DNA from: Clostridium sp. UBA4548
GTDB taxonomy: Bacteria; Bacillota; Clostridia; Clostridiales; Clostridiaceae
NCBI RefSeq assembly: GCF_002387895.1
Contig: NZ_DGLI01000016.1
Coordinates: forward strand, 10,056-35,457
Direction of reading: 5' to 3'
Length of the DNA stretch: 25,402 nucleotides
Shown: one piece after another, positions 8,674 to 17,012 of the stretch
Layout: each line of letters starts with the position of its first letter
How positions within the stretch are numbered: the stretch's first letter is position 1
Made by a program: the position numbers and the translations under genes
The notes under the pieces: generated by a model
Told to the model about the DNA's origin: nothing
Seen by the model: the letters and a program-made list of their open reading frames with translations, nothing else
Databases searched by the model: none

Positions 8674-8750
8674 CTTATTACCAAATGTCAAAGGATTTAG
8701 TATTGGACATTTTCGTACAAAACACTCAAAAGTGTAAAATTGGTAATAAG
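8674..8750. other. Branched inverted-repeat structure, 77 bases, unknown role
   Basis: CTTATTACCAA at 8674-8684 pairs perfectly with TTGGTAATAAG at 8740-8750. Inside are two further helices: AAATGTC (8683-8689) with GACATTT (8706-8712), sharing two bases with the outer stem, and ACACT/AGTGT (8722-8726, 8731-8735) with a CAAA loop. The result would be a three-way junction if transcribed. No T-run follows, so it is not a standard terminator. It lies between two transposase remnants and may be an old element end or an unclassified structured RNA. Confidence 0.4.
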
Positions 8751-8968
8751 AATTTAGCATTAATTAATTCCTAAATGTACTTAGATGAGTCAGCTAATTT
8801 TATTATAAGGAAGTATTTTAGAAATAAGAAAATTTCTAAGTACATATGTAATAAAATGTTTTAAAATCAATATATTGACAATTGATAGCCTGTCATTTAC
8901 AGTTATAAGGTATAAGAGCTTTAATAAAATTAAAATACATCTGAGTAGAAATATATTTTAGAATATAT

Positions 8969-9010
8969 TTACTAACTATTTTAATTCTGTAGAATTAAAA
9001 TAGTTAGTAA
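8969..9010. repeat. Perfect 19-bp inverted repeat with a 4-base loop
   Basis: TTACTAACTATTTTAATTC at 8969-8987 is followed by TGTA and then its exact reverse complement at 8992-9010. Such a perfect arm in a region where everything else has decayed stands out. Possible roles are a bidirectional terminator (AT-rich, without a clean T-run), a transposon end, or a recent palindromic insertion. Confidence 0.8.
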
Positions 9011-9219
9011 GATTACAAAAAATAAATATAGTGCACTAACCTGTCCAATATTAAATGTAAGATACCACAAATATCATAGCTGAAGTTGTCAGCATGCCAA
9101 GTCTTCATTGATTATAGTGTATACACTGATGATTAACTTTACAACTACTTAAGTTATGCAAATTATGGAGTGAGCAAGCTGTAATTTCATCATTTAACTA
9201 CGATTATTAATTCGTTGGT

Positions 9220-10251
9220 AAACTTAGATTGCATAAAATTATTATTAAAAGCCTTAGAACATATATTGATTGCCAAAATAGCTCTGTCTAGAGATTCTTA
9301 AGCTGTTTAAATTTGGCTATAGCCTCATTAATAGAAATAAATTTAATTAAAATATATTTCAACAAATTTACAAATCTAAAACTAATAAGAGTTTTAATTA
9401 TAGATGGTACTGTAAATCCTAAAGAACACGGAAATAAAATGTAAGGATAAGATACAATTATTAGCATACAGATTCAAGAGGTTTTGGGTTCATTTCGTGG
9501 CTACTTTCAATTTTGCTGTAGATAATACTATACTACTTTAAACAATGGCACTTATTTAAGTAAAGGAACTATCAAACATATAATAAAACATTTATTAGTA
9601 AATAAAATATAGCTTAAGACTTCATTATCTTATTGAAAAGTTATTCTATTACAGCAAAGTATACTTACTTGTTGGCTGTTTGTATCCTAGTAAAAAGCTA
9701 ATTAAGGACTACTTTATTTGAGTGAGTCACCGTATGGAAACTCTAAAATATAATGGAAAAACTTCTCCATTTGGAACTACATTATAACTAAAGACTTTGT
9801 AAAATGTATTAATCCAGCTATGTTACATGTAGTTACCATCAATAGTACTGAATGTAGTGTAAAAAGATATGAAGGAAAGATATCAAAAGCCAAAAGTATT
9901 TAGATTTAATTTGCGATGAATCCAATTGAGATAGTTTTAAAGACCCTATTTATCTAATGGCGACAGACATAGGACATAGAATTAAGCAATGACAGTATAA
10001 TAAGATATTATTTAAACAGATGGAGTATTGAAATTAACTATAAGTATCTTGGAATACATTTGAGTTTGATATATCTAGGTATATCTTCTGCTTACATTCT
10101 TAATAATCAAATTTTTAGAGCCTTACAGCGGGTATACTATCATTATAAATTTGAAATTACTGGTGATAAAATAAAGGTTATCAAAGGTTTATTGGCTAAA
10201 GTACTTGTGTGCATTTTGTATGAGCAAGCGAAAAGGTATCAACCGAAATAA
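9220..10251 (+). pseudogene. Decayed DDE transposase remnant (IS4/IS701-like)
   Basis: Fragments in different frames line up as one transposase: SSVxRFLSCLNLAIASL near 9280-9325, then VLIIDGTVNPKEHGNK near 9391-9438 around what would be the first catalytic Asp, KRYEGKI near 9860-9880, DIELSNDSIIRYYLNRWSIE near 9975-10035 with the terminal Glu of the catalytic triad, and a C-terminal tail to TAA at 10249. Many stops and frame changes separate them. The 63-codon open frame at 10060-10251 is the C-terminal tail, not a separate gene. Family placement rests on the IIDGT and RWSIE motifs and is approximate. Confidence 0.7.
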
Positions 10252-10451
10252 TTCTTTATGAACTAAAATTAGCTTCTTTAAAATTTCACGAAATATTAAT
10301 AGGCTAATTATAGAGGTTAAAGATTACAGTTTATTACTCAAGCACAATAAAAGTCTAATTTTCGATTTTCAACTTCTTAAATTAAAGAAGTTAAGTTAGT
10401 ATTAAAACTTTACATGTTAATTTTTATTTTTAGTTAATTGGGGGGAGAGTT

Positions 10452-11042
10452 TTGGAGAAAAGTAATTTTTTGAAGCAAGTTATTATAATTTCGCAGAGTA
10501 TGATGAATAGTGACAAGAAATTTCATGATTTTGTACATACGAAAAATGTATACTTTAATATAAAAACTCTATTAAAATATGAGGAAGCTGATGAAACAAT
10601 ACTACTAACAGCCGCCCTTTTGCATGATATAAGAAGGGAATGTAATAACCATGGAACAGAAGGCTCATTATGTGCAAGAGAAATATTGAAGAGCATCGAA
10701 GGTATTTCTGAAGAGTTTATTGGAAAAGTATGTGAAATAATATATTCACATGACAAGAGAGGGTTTCAAGATACATGCGATAAGAGAGTCTTTTATGATG
10801 CTGATAAGATGGATGCTTTTAGTGATTTTGGATTAATTAGATCTTTCATGATGTATGCTTTAGAGAACCTAACAATTAAGGAGTCATGCAACAGGTATAT
10901 AGAATATATAGATTCAACATATAATAGTTTGTTTTTTAATATTTCTAAGGAATTAATTCATAAAGATTATTTGAAAAATAGGGATAAAGCTTTAGAAATG
11001 CTGATGAACTACTATAAAATTGATTTGATTTATGAATATTAG
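10452..11042 (+). CDS. HD-domain phosphohydrolase
   Basis: A 196-residue protein with the HD metal-binding pattern: H29, H58-D59 (LLHDIRRE), H100-D101 and D118-x2-D121 in YDADKMDAF. The DADKMDA segment is typical of small HD hydrolases such as YpgQ/YedJ, which act on nucleotides or other phosphate esters. The exact substrate cannot be read. It starts at TTG 10452, supported by a very strong GGGGGGAG site at 10440-10447; the first in-frame ATG is far inside. It is followed after 13 bases by the alpha/beta hydrolase gene with the same kind of site, so the two form an operon. Nothing clear was seen in the 200 bases upstream except a small hairpin, AACTTCTT/AAGAAGTT, at 10371-10392. Confidence 0.85.
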   Translation: MEKSNFLKQVIIISQSMMNSDKKFHDFVHTKNVYFNIKTLLKYEEADETILLTAALLHDIRRECNNHGTEGSLCAREILKSIEGISEEFIGKVCEIIYSHDKRGFQDTCDKRVFYDADKMDAFSDFGLIRSFMMYALENLTIKESCNRYIEYIDSTYNSLFFNISKELIHKDYLKNRDKALEMLMNYYKIDLIYEY

Positions 11043-11055
11043 GGGGGAGTAAAAT

Positions 11056-11823
11056 ATGGGTTGGTCAATTTTTCAATATGAAAATAATTTCATTTCAATT
11101 ACAAGAGAGGAAGCAAACGGTATTCCATTTTTAAAATTTAGACCAAATGGGTATGAAGGAGTATTACCAACAGTAATATTTTATCATGGATGGCATTCAA
11201 GTAAAGAATTTATAAGATTTAATGCAATGACAATTGCTGCTTACGGATATCAGATTATTGTCCCAGATGCTTTACATCACGGGGAAAGAGATGCTATAGA
11301 TCATGATAATGTTGAAAGTTGTGATAAATATTTGTGGAAAATAATAATTCAAAGTATTAAGGAGTCTAAGAAATTTATAGATACAATTATAAGGAAGCAT
11401 GATGCTGATGCTAAAAGGATTGGAATTATGGGAAGTTCTATGGGGGCAATTACTGCGGGGGGAGTTATGGTTGAAAATCTGAATGTGAATTGCCTTATTG
11501 GACTTAATGGAACATTCGCTTGGCAAGAAGCTATTAAAAGAAATCATATGCCAACACCTAGTGACGAAAATAAGCAAATCGTAAAATCATATGACCCAGC
11601 AAATAATGGGGACAGAATAAAAGAAAAAGCCATTTTAATCTTGCACGGAGTACAAGATACTTCAGTACCAATTGAAACTCAAAGGCTATTTTATGATAAA
11701 GTAAGACCACTATATATAGAAAATCCAAGTAATCTTCGATTAATTGAGGTAGCAAATATAAATCATAAGATAACAATGGGAATGATAGAAGACGCAGTTA
11801 CATGGTTAAAAGAACATCTTTAA
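11056..11823 (+). CDS. Alpha/beta hydrolase (esterase/peptidase-like)
   Basis: A 255-residue cytosolic alpha/beta hydrolase. The oxyanion-hole strand reads VIFYHGWHSSK; the nucleophile elbow is G126-S-S128-M-G130; the acid is probably D201 (LHGVQDTSVP) and the base H237 (NINHKIT), so the triad looks complete. Layout and length resemble the YjfP/YtmA-type esterase group (prolyl oligopeptidase-like fold). No signal peptide or membrane segment is seen. GGGGGGAG lies five bases before the ATG, and the gene follows the HD phosphohydrolase after 13 bases. A terminator stands immediately downstream. Substrate unknown; a role in trimming or releasing a small molecule from the nearby accessory genes is only a guess. 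Confidence 0.85.
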   Translation: MGWSIFQYENNFISITREEANGIPFLKFRPNGYEGVLPTVIFYHGWHSSKEFIRFNAMTIAAYGYQIIVPDALHHGERDAIDHDNVESCDKYLWKIIIQSIKESKKFIDTIIRKHDADAKRIGIMGSSMGAITAGGVMVENLNVNCLIGLNGTFAWQEAIKRNHMPTPSDENKQIVKSYDPANNGDRIKEKAILILHGVQDTSVPIETQRLFYDKVRPLYIENPSNLRLIEVANINHKITMGMIEDAVTWLKEHL

Positions 11824-11829
11824 GAGGAG

Positions 11830-11872
11830 GCATTTATAGATTTGTGAAAATCAAATCTATGGGTGCTTTTTT
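11830..11872 (+). terminator. Rho-independent terminator of the HD/hydrolase operon
   Basis: GCATTTATAGATTTG (11830-11844) pairs with CAAATCTATGGGTGC (11852-11866), with three G-U pairs in a 15-base stem and a seven-base loop, followed by TTTTTT. It begins seven bases after the hydrolase stop codon. Confidence 0.9.
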
Positions 11873-12041
11873 ATTATATAGAAAATCCAAATTGCATAAG
11901 GTTATTATAAAACAAATTATTAACAGGGAATTAACCTTGTTTTTTCTTGCATAAAAACAGATCCGAGTAAATAAGTATTCTTGATTTAAAAAGAATTTTT
12001 ATAATCACTGAATAGTAATGTGTTGATTTATACTTAAAACT

Positions 12042-12063
12042 GGTTCTTTCCAGAGTTAGTTGA
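12042..12063 (+). repeat. ISL3 terminal inverted repeat, left arm
   Basis: It begins GGTTCTTTCCA and matches the reverse complement of 13864-13885 at 19 of 22 bases. It contains the last codons and stop of the transposase gene. Confidence 0.8.
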
Positions 12064-13805
12064 TTTTTCGAAATTGCTCTAAGGAAAGAACCTTTCTTCG
12101 TAATGTCTCAAATTTGCATCTGCCATACATTATCCTCTTTATAACTTTTATCTTATTCACATTTCCTTCAGCTAGTCCGTTATTATACTCATAGATAATA
12201 GAATTCCTTACACCTTCAATATCATTTTCAATTCCTTTAATAAAACTATTAATTTCAGATATGTTTAGAAGTTTTGCACTATTAATCCAGGGATCTAACC
12301 TCTTAGCTCTTTTTCCAAATAAAGTTTCTTTGAATGTTGAAAGCAGCTTGTAAATATCAGCTAAAATAGGATACTCACTTATTATTCTTCTTAATAATTC
12401 CTCTGAGATTTCCTTTATCTTTTCAATAGGCTTATACAATAGTTTTATAAGGTGCTTACGGTCAACCAATTCATATTTATCAGCCTCAGATTGAATTGTT
12501 TCCTCTATTAATCTTCGCTTTCTTGTTGTGTACATACGTATTGCTGACGCAGAACCAGTATATCCGTTATGACGTATATGCTCCTCTATCTTCTTAAATG
12601 TTTGTCCGCTTGAAACTAATTCCTCTACTACACTATGAAAATCAGATAGGGCACACTCTCTGGCTACTCCGTAGGAACCATGAACTGCGGATATATTGGG
12701 ATTTAAATATCTCCTTATAGTTTGTCTTGATAATCCAGTTATTTTTGAAATTTGCCTAATCCCACAGCCTTCATCTTTTAGTTTACGAACCAGATTTATA
12801 TTTTTTTCTTTCTTACTAACAGTTTCCTTGTGTTTTTCTTGCGGAGCATCTATTGATAGATTATCTTCTCCAAGAGCAATATATTTTTTTACAGTCCTTA
12901 TGTCCATTTTTAACTTTAGTCCTATTTTCTTTTCAGAAAATCCTAATGAATTTAAATGCTGTGCTTCTCTTATTCTAGAACTTTTTCTATTGCTTATATT
13001 AGTATTTACAGTTCTTTCATTACTTCTATCAGATAGTTGTTTTATCTTTATTTTAAAACCCATTACTTTAGTTATATAACTTTTACAATAATCTGTTAAA
13101 TTCTTTAATAGATGAAATCGATCACTTACTTGAATTGCTTCAGGATGGGCATGTCTTATAGCTGCCGCATAGGTTTGAGATCCATCTCTAGATATTATCT
13201 CTAAATTTGGATAGGACCTTAACCATTCTGTAACATCATTCAAGTCTCTAGAATCAAGAAGGTCTATTATTTTTTTAGTTTCTATATTTACCATCACAGT
13301 ACCATATATATGACGCTTCTTCATAGCAAAATCATCTATACAAACCTTGGTTACCGTGGATTTATCAACCATTTTATTTTCTGTTTTTTAAAAGGTTGCA
13401 AATTGTACTTTTACCTACATTTGCAATCCTATTTTTAATGATTTGCTCTGCTGCTAATGAGCTAACATTCATAGAAATATTAAGAATTTCATTGTCTAGT
13501 CTTTTGCTTTTCTTTGCATTTGGTGCTAGAAAGTCAAAGGATTCTGCAAAGGTCTTCTTAGAGCACTCTGGATTATTGCAAAACATTTTTCTATTATTTA
13601 TAGTAATAATAACTTTATGTTCTTGAATTGGTAGGTCCTGAAAACTTTTCTTATAGTATGAGTGAACTTTCTGTGTTTGTGCTCCACAATATGGACATAC
13701 TACAGTTCCACGAGTAGAAGCTACTTCAATATATAAAGTATTGTTAATAATTTCGTGGTTCATATATTCTAAATTTGAGTCAAGTAATTTTATAATTTCA
13801 TCCAT
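12056..13805 (-). pseudogene. ISL3-family transposase split by a one-base frameshift
   Basis: Two minus-strand frames, 13805-13374 (143 residues) and 13372-12056 (438 residues), together match one ISL3 transposase of about 580 residues. The first holds the N-terminal zinc-finger region (VVCPYCGAQT, later FCNNPECSKKTF) and a helix-turn-helix-like segment. The second holds the DDE catalytic part (VCIDDFAMKKRHIYGTVMV, SRDGSQTYAAAI, VSDRFHLLKNLTDY) and a clean C terminus (LSLEQFRKIN). The upstream frame ends in TTA AAA AAC AGA AAA TAA. Removing one A from the A6 run (13384-13389) restores LLKTENK-MVDKSTV without a stop. The start at 13805 has GAGG seven bases upstream. Either a real inactivating insertion, a homopolymer sequencing error, or a slippage site; otherwise the reading frame looks well preserved. 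Confidence 0.85.
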
Positions 13806-13863
13806 AGGTATGCCTCTTCATCGTTTTTTTAGACCTTTATTATCACATAAAAACAAGACCTTT

Positions 13864-13885
13864 TCAACCAACCTTGGAAAGAACC
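13864..13885 (-). repeat. ISL3 terminal inverted repeat, right arm
   Basis: Read on the minus strand it begins GGTTCTTTCCA and matches the left arm at 19 of 22 bases. It lies about 60 bases upstream of the transposase start, so the transposase promoter should lie in or next to it. Confidence 0.8.
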
Positions 13886-14027
13886 CAATTTTACTTGACA
13901 ATCTACAGTAATGTAATTTAAATAAACTATAGTAAAAGAAATTTATATTAAATACAATTTAAACTCTATGAATTTATGAATAAATAAAAAAAACTTGCTT
14001 ACAGGCAGTTTACTTTAGCAGGTAAAA

Positions 14028-14056
14028 TTGACGAAAAATAGCAAAAAGTTTATACT
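14028..14056 (+). promoter_or_regulatory. Sigma-A-type promoter for ptb
   Basis: TTGACG (14028-14033), a 17-base spacer and TATACT (14051-14056) make a near-consensus housekeeping promoter. A start near 14063 would give a leader of about 135 bases before ptb. It lies 140 bases beyond the ISL3 element, so the insertion has not separated it from the gene. Confidence 0.65.
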
Positions 14057-14108
14057 AAAATTGTGAATATAAGAAATTTTTAGAAATATACATCTTTTAT
14101 GTGTCCAT

Positions 14109-14138
14109 ATTTACATAGTAATAAATTCCTATGTAAAT
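14109..14138 (+). promoter_or_regulatory. Inverted repeat in the ptb leader
   Basis: ATTTACATAG (14109-14118) and CTATGTAAAT (14129-14138) are perfect 10-base arms around a 10-base loop, between the predicted transcription start and the ptb ribosome site. No T-run follows, so it is not a terminator. It could be an operator for a dimeric regulator or an RNA hairpin. Apart from this and the promoter, I see nothing in 13886-14197. Confidence 0.4.
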
Positions 14139-14197
14139 TAATTGGCTTGCATAAGAACTTGTATTTAATTTTTTATTTATAATCAAGGGGTGAAACT

Positions 14198-15094
14198 ATG
14201 ATAAGAAAATTAGAGGAACTCATTAGCTTAGCTAAGGAAAGACAAAAGAAAACTATAGCCATTGCTGCAGCCCAAGATAAGGTTGTTTTAGAAGCTGTGG
14301 TACAAGCTGTAAAGGATAACATAGTTGATGCTATATTAGTTGGGGACAAGAAAAAAATATTATCTATAGGTGAAGAATTAGGGTTAGATTTATCTAATAT
14401 GAGAATTGAGGACGAGTGTGATATTAATAAAGCTGCTGCAAAAGCAGTGGACCTTGTAAGTAGGGGAGAAGCGCAGTTTTTAATGAAGGGGATTTTAGGA
14501 ACTGCTGACTTACTAAAGGCTGTACTCAATAAAGAAGCAGGACTTAAAACAAACAATCTTTTATCTCATGTGATGATTTATGAAGTACCAACTTATCACA
14601 AGTTATTATTTTTAACTGATGGAGGTATGGTACCTTATCCAGAGTTAAAGGACAAGATTGGAATAATTAATAATGCAGTAAAGGTTGCTCATTCACTACA
14701 AATAGAGAAACCAATGGTAGCACCAATTTGTGCTGTAGAAGTAGTTAATCCTTCAATGCAGGCAACTTTAGATGCAGCAGCTTTAGCTACTATGAATAAA
14801 AGAGGACAAATTAAAGGATGCATTATAGATGGACCATTAGCACTGGATAATGCTATTTCTAAGGAAGCTGCACATCACAAGGGGATTGTAAGTGAGGTTG
14901 CAGGGGAAACAGATATATTATTAGTTCCAAATATTGAAGCTGGTAATTTCTTAGGGAAATCTTTAACTTACTTTGCTCAAGCAGAAAGTGCTGGGGTTAT
15001 TGTTGGTGCTAAGTGTCCAGTAGTTTTAGTTTCAAGAGCTGATAGTGCTAAGTCTAAGCTTTATTCAATAGCACTTGGAGCTGTATTAGTTTAA
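14198..15094 (+). CDS. ptb: Phosphate butyryltransferase (phosphate acyltransferase)
   Basis: Ptb reversibly converts acyl-CoA and phosphate to acyl-phosphate and CoA; a partner kinase then makes ATP. The 298-residue protein has the usual length and shows the family's conserved stretches along its length: AILVGD near 46, FLMKGILGTADLLKAVL near 91, LSHVMIYEVP near 122, FLTDGGMVPYPEL near 138, IDGPLALDNAIS near 210 and LLVPNIEAGNFLGKSLTYF near 240. Start ATG 14198 has AAGGGGTG a few bases upstream. It is read from its own promoter. The next genes encode indolepyruvate:ferredoxin oxidoreductase and no butyrate kinase gene is in the window, so the physiological substrate may be aryl-acyl or branched acyl-CoA rather than butyryl-CoA. 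That reading is inferred from context; the enzyme family call is firm. Confidence 0.93.
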   Translation: MIRKLEELISLAKERQKKTIAIAAAQDKVVLEAVVQAVKDNIVDAILVGDKKKILSIGEELGLDLSNMRIEDECDINKAAAKAVDLVSRGEAQFLMKGILGTADLLKAVLNKEAGLKTNNLLSHVMIYEVPTYHKLLFLTDGGMVPYPELKDKIGIINNAVKVAHSLQIEKPMVAPICAVEVVNPSMQATLDAAALATMNKRGQIKGCIIDGPLALDNAISKEAAHHKGIVSEVAGETDILLVPNIEAGNFLGKSLTYFAQAESAGVIVGAKCPVVLVSRADSAKSKLYSIALGAVLV

Positions 15095-15244
15095 TTTATT
15101 TGCGGGGAATTATTCTTTTAAAGTAATTAAATAAAAAAAGCTTCATATTATTTTATGTATGTAAAAACACTTATGGGGATGGATTGGATTGTTGTTTTAT
15201 AATAGCTAGTCCATTCCAAAGAATAAATAAATGGGGGTAAAAAA

Positions 15245-17011
15245 ATGAAGAAAGTTATAATGACTGGTAATGAAGCCATTGCAAGAGGTGCCTATGAGGC
15301 AGGATGTCATGTTGCATCAGCTTATCCAGGAACACCAAGTACAGAAATTCTAGAAAACTTTGCTACATACGAAGGAGTTTATGCAGAATGGGCTCCTAAC
15401 GAAAAGGTTGGTTTTGAAGTAGCATCAGGAGCATCAATTGGTGGAGCAAGATCTATGACTACCATGAAACATGTTGGATTAAACGTAGCTGCAGATCCAT
15501 TATTCACTATGGCTTACGAAGGAGTAAATGGGGGCTTTGTAGTTGTAAATGCTGATGATCCAGGTATGCACTCTTCTCAAAATGAGCAAGATAACAGACT
15601 TTATGCACCACATGCTAAAGTTGCTATGATTGAGCCTTCAGACTCTCAAGAATGTCTTGATTACATGAGAGAAGCTTTTGAGGTAAGTGAAAAATATGAT
15701 ACAGTAGTTCTATTTAGAGTTACTACAAGGATTTCTCACTCGAAAACTGTAGTAGAACTTGGGGAAAGAAAAGAAGTAAAGGTTAAACCTTATGAAAAAA
15801 ATATAAAAAAGTATGTTATGACTCCAAACCATTCAAAAATAAAACATTATGAAGTAGAAGAAAGATTAGAAGCACTAAGAAAATACTCTAACAGCTGTAG
15901 CTTAAACAGAATTGAAATGGGAGATACAAAGATTGGTATCATAACTAGTGGAATATCTTATCAATATTGTAAAGAAGTTTTTGGGGATAATGCTTCTTAC
16001 TTAAAGATTGGTTTTAGCTATCCACTACCAGATGAAATGATAAAAGAATTTGCTTCAAAGGTAGAAAAGCTTTATGTAGTAGAGGAAAATGATCCTTATA
16101 TTGAAAAAGAAGTTAAGGCTCTAGGTATTAAATGCTTAGGTAAAGAAATAATTCCAATTTGTGAAGAGTTAAATCCAGATATAATAAGAAGAGCTATTTT
16201 AGGAGAAGAAAGTAAAGGAAACTATGGTTCTGAACTAAAAGCTCCATCAAGACCACCTGTATTATGTCCAGGATGTCCACACAGAGGAATTTTCCATGCG
16301 GTATCAAAATACAAAGATGTAGTAGCTGCTGGGGATATAGGCTGCTATACTTTAGGAATGAATGCGCCATTAAATGTTACTGACACAGTAATTTGTATGG
16401 GTGCTTCAATTTCTGGTGGAGTAGGGTTACAAAAAGCGGATATGGCAGATGGAAGACAAGATAAGAAGGTTTTTGCTTTCATTGGGGATTCAACCTTCTA
16501 TCATTCAGGGGTTACTGGCTTAATTGAGGTTGTATATAACAACAGCCCAATAGTAACTGTAATCTTAGATAACAGCATTACTGGTATGACTGGACATCAA
16601 GAGAATCCAGGAACAGGTAAAACTCTTCAAAACAGGGTAGCACCAGTAATTGATATAGAAACACTAGTTATAGGCTGCGGAATTAAGAAAGAAAACATTA
16701 GAGTAGTTGACCCTTATAAGCTTGAAGAAACTAAGAAGGCTGTTAAGGAAGCTCATGATAGCACAGAGCCTTTTGTTATTATCACAAAACAACCATGTGC
16801 TCTAATTAAAGAAGTAATGAAGAGAAGAGTAAACTTAAAGTGCAAAGTTAATGAGGAAGTTTGTAGAAAGTGCAAAATGTGTTTAAAAACAGGATGTCCA
16901 GCACTTAAATTCCAAAATGGTGTAGTTAGTATTGATGAATCTATGTGTAATGGCTGTGAAGTTTGTAAGCAAGTTTGCCCATTTACTGCAATAGAGAAGG
17001 TTGGTGAATAA
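15245..17011 (+). CDS. iorA: Indolepyruvate:ferredoxin oxidoreductase, alpha subunit
   Basis: IorA with IorB oxidatively decarboxylates arylpyruvates (from Trp, Phe, Tyr transamination) to arylacetyl-CoA, passing electrons to ferredoxin. At 588 residues the length is normal. Residues 1-170 form the pyrimidine-binding domain (SAYPGTPSTE, WAPNEKVGFEVASGAS). PGCPHRGIF near 342 and the thiamine-diphosphate/Mg site, with G414-D415-S416 and a downstream NSITGMTG, form the catalytic core. The C-terminal ferredoxin-like domain has C540-x2-C543-x2-C546-x4-C551-P and C568-x2-C571-x2-C574-x3-C578-P for two 4Fe-4S clusters. A GGGGG site precedes ATG 15245. The 150-base gap after ptb holds no clear terminator, so read-through from ptb is possible. 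iorB begins one base after the stop. Confidence 0.96.
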   Translation: MKKVIMTGNEAIARGAYEAGCHVASAYPGTPSTEILENFATYEGVYAEWAPNEKVGFEVASGASIGGARSMTTMKHVGLNVAADPLFTMAYEGVNGGFVVVNADDPGMHSSQNEQDNRLYAPHAKVAMIEPSDSQECLDYMREAFEVSEKYDTVVLFRVTTRISHSKTVVELGERKEVKVKPYEKNIKKYVMTPNHSKIKHYEVEERLEALRKYSNSCSLNRIEMGDTKIGIITSGISYQYCKEVFGDNASYLKIGFSYPLPDEMIKEFASKVEKLYVVEENDPYIEKEVKALGIKCLGKEIIPICEELNPDIIRRAILGEESKGNYGSELKAPSRPPVLCPGCPHRGIFHAVSKYKDVVAAGDIGCYTLGMNAPLNVTDTVICMGASISGGVGLQKADMADGRQDKKVFAFIGDSTFYHSGVTGLIEVVYNNSPIVTVILDNSITGMTGHQENPGTGKTLQNRVAPVIDIETLVIGCGIKKENIRVVDPYKLEETKKAVKEAHDSTEPFVIITKQPCALIKEVMKRRVNLKCKVNEEVCRKCKMCLKTGCPALKFQNGVVSIDESMCNGCEVCKQVCPFTAIEKVGE

Positions 17012-17012
17012 T

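Larger units (their letters stand above)
12042..13885 (-). mobile_element. ISL3-family insertion sequence
   Basis: A 1.84-kb element bounded by imperfect inverted repeats of about 22 bases that share the core GGTTCTTTCCA: left arm 12042-12063, right arm 13864-13885 (3 mismatches). It carries one transposase gene on the minus strand, whose stop codon lies inside the left repeat. ISL3 elements usually make an 8-bp target duplication. I compared the 8 bases on either side and saw no clean copy, so the flanks have diverged, the exact ends differ from my call, or the element rearranged after insertion. Confidence 0.85.

Noticed and set aside
8674..8750. tRNA gene (77 bases, branched folding)
   Set aside because: The outer stem is 11 pairs, only two inner helices exist, and there is no GGTTCRA-type T arm or recognisable anticodon loop.
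10060..10251. 63-codon open frame
   Set aside because: It continues the RWSIE-containing frame of a decayed transposase and is only its C-terminal tail.
12696..13079. 127-codon plus-strand frame inside the ISL3 transposase
   Set aside because: It is antisense to well-conserved transposase sequence and its Phe/Ser/Leu-rich content is what such a shadow frame produces.
13374..13395. Programmed -1 frameshift at A-AAA-AAC in the ISL3 transposase
   Set aside because: The heptamer is in the right register for a -1 slip, but the downstream catalytic frame is +1 relative to the upstream frame, so a -1 slip would not reach it.
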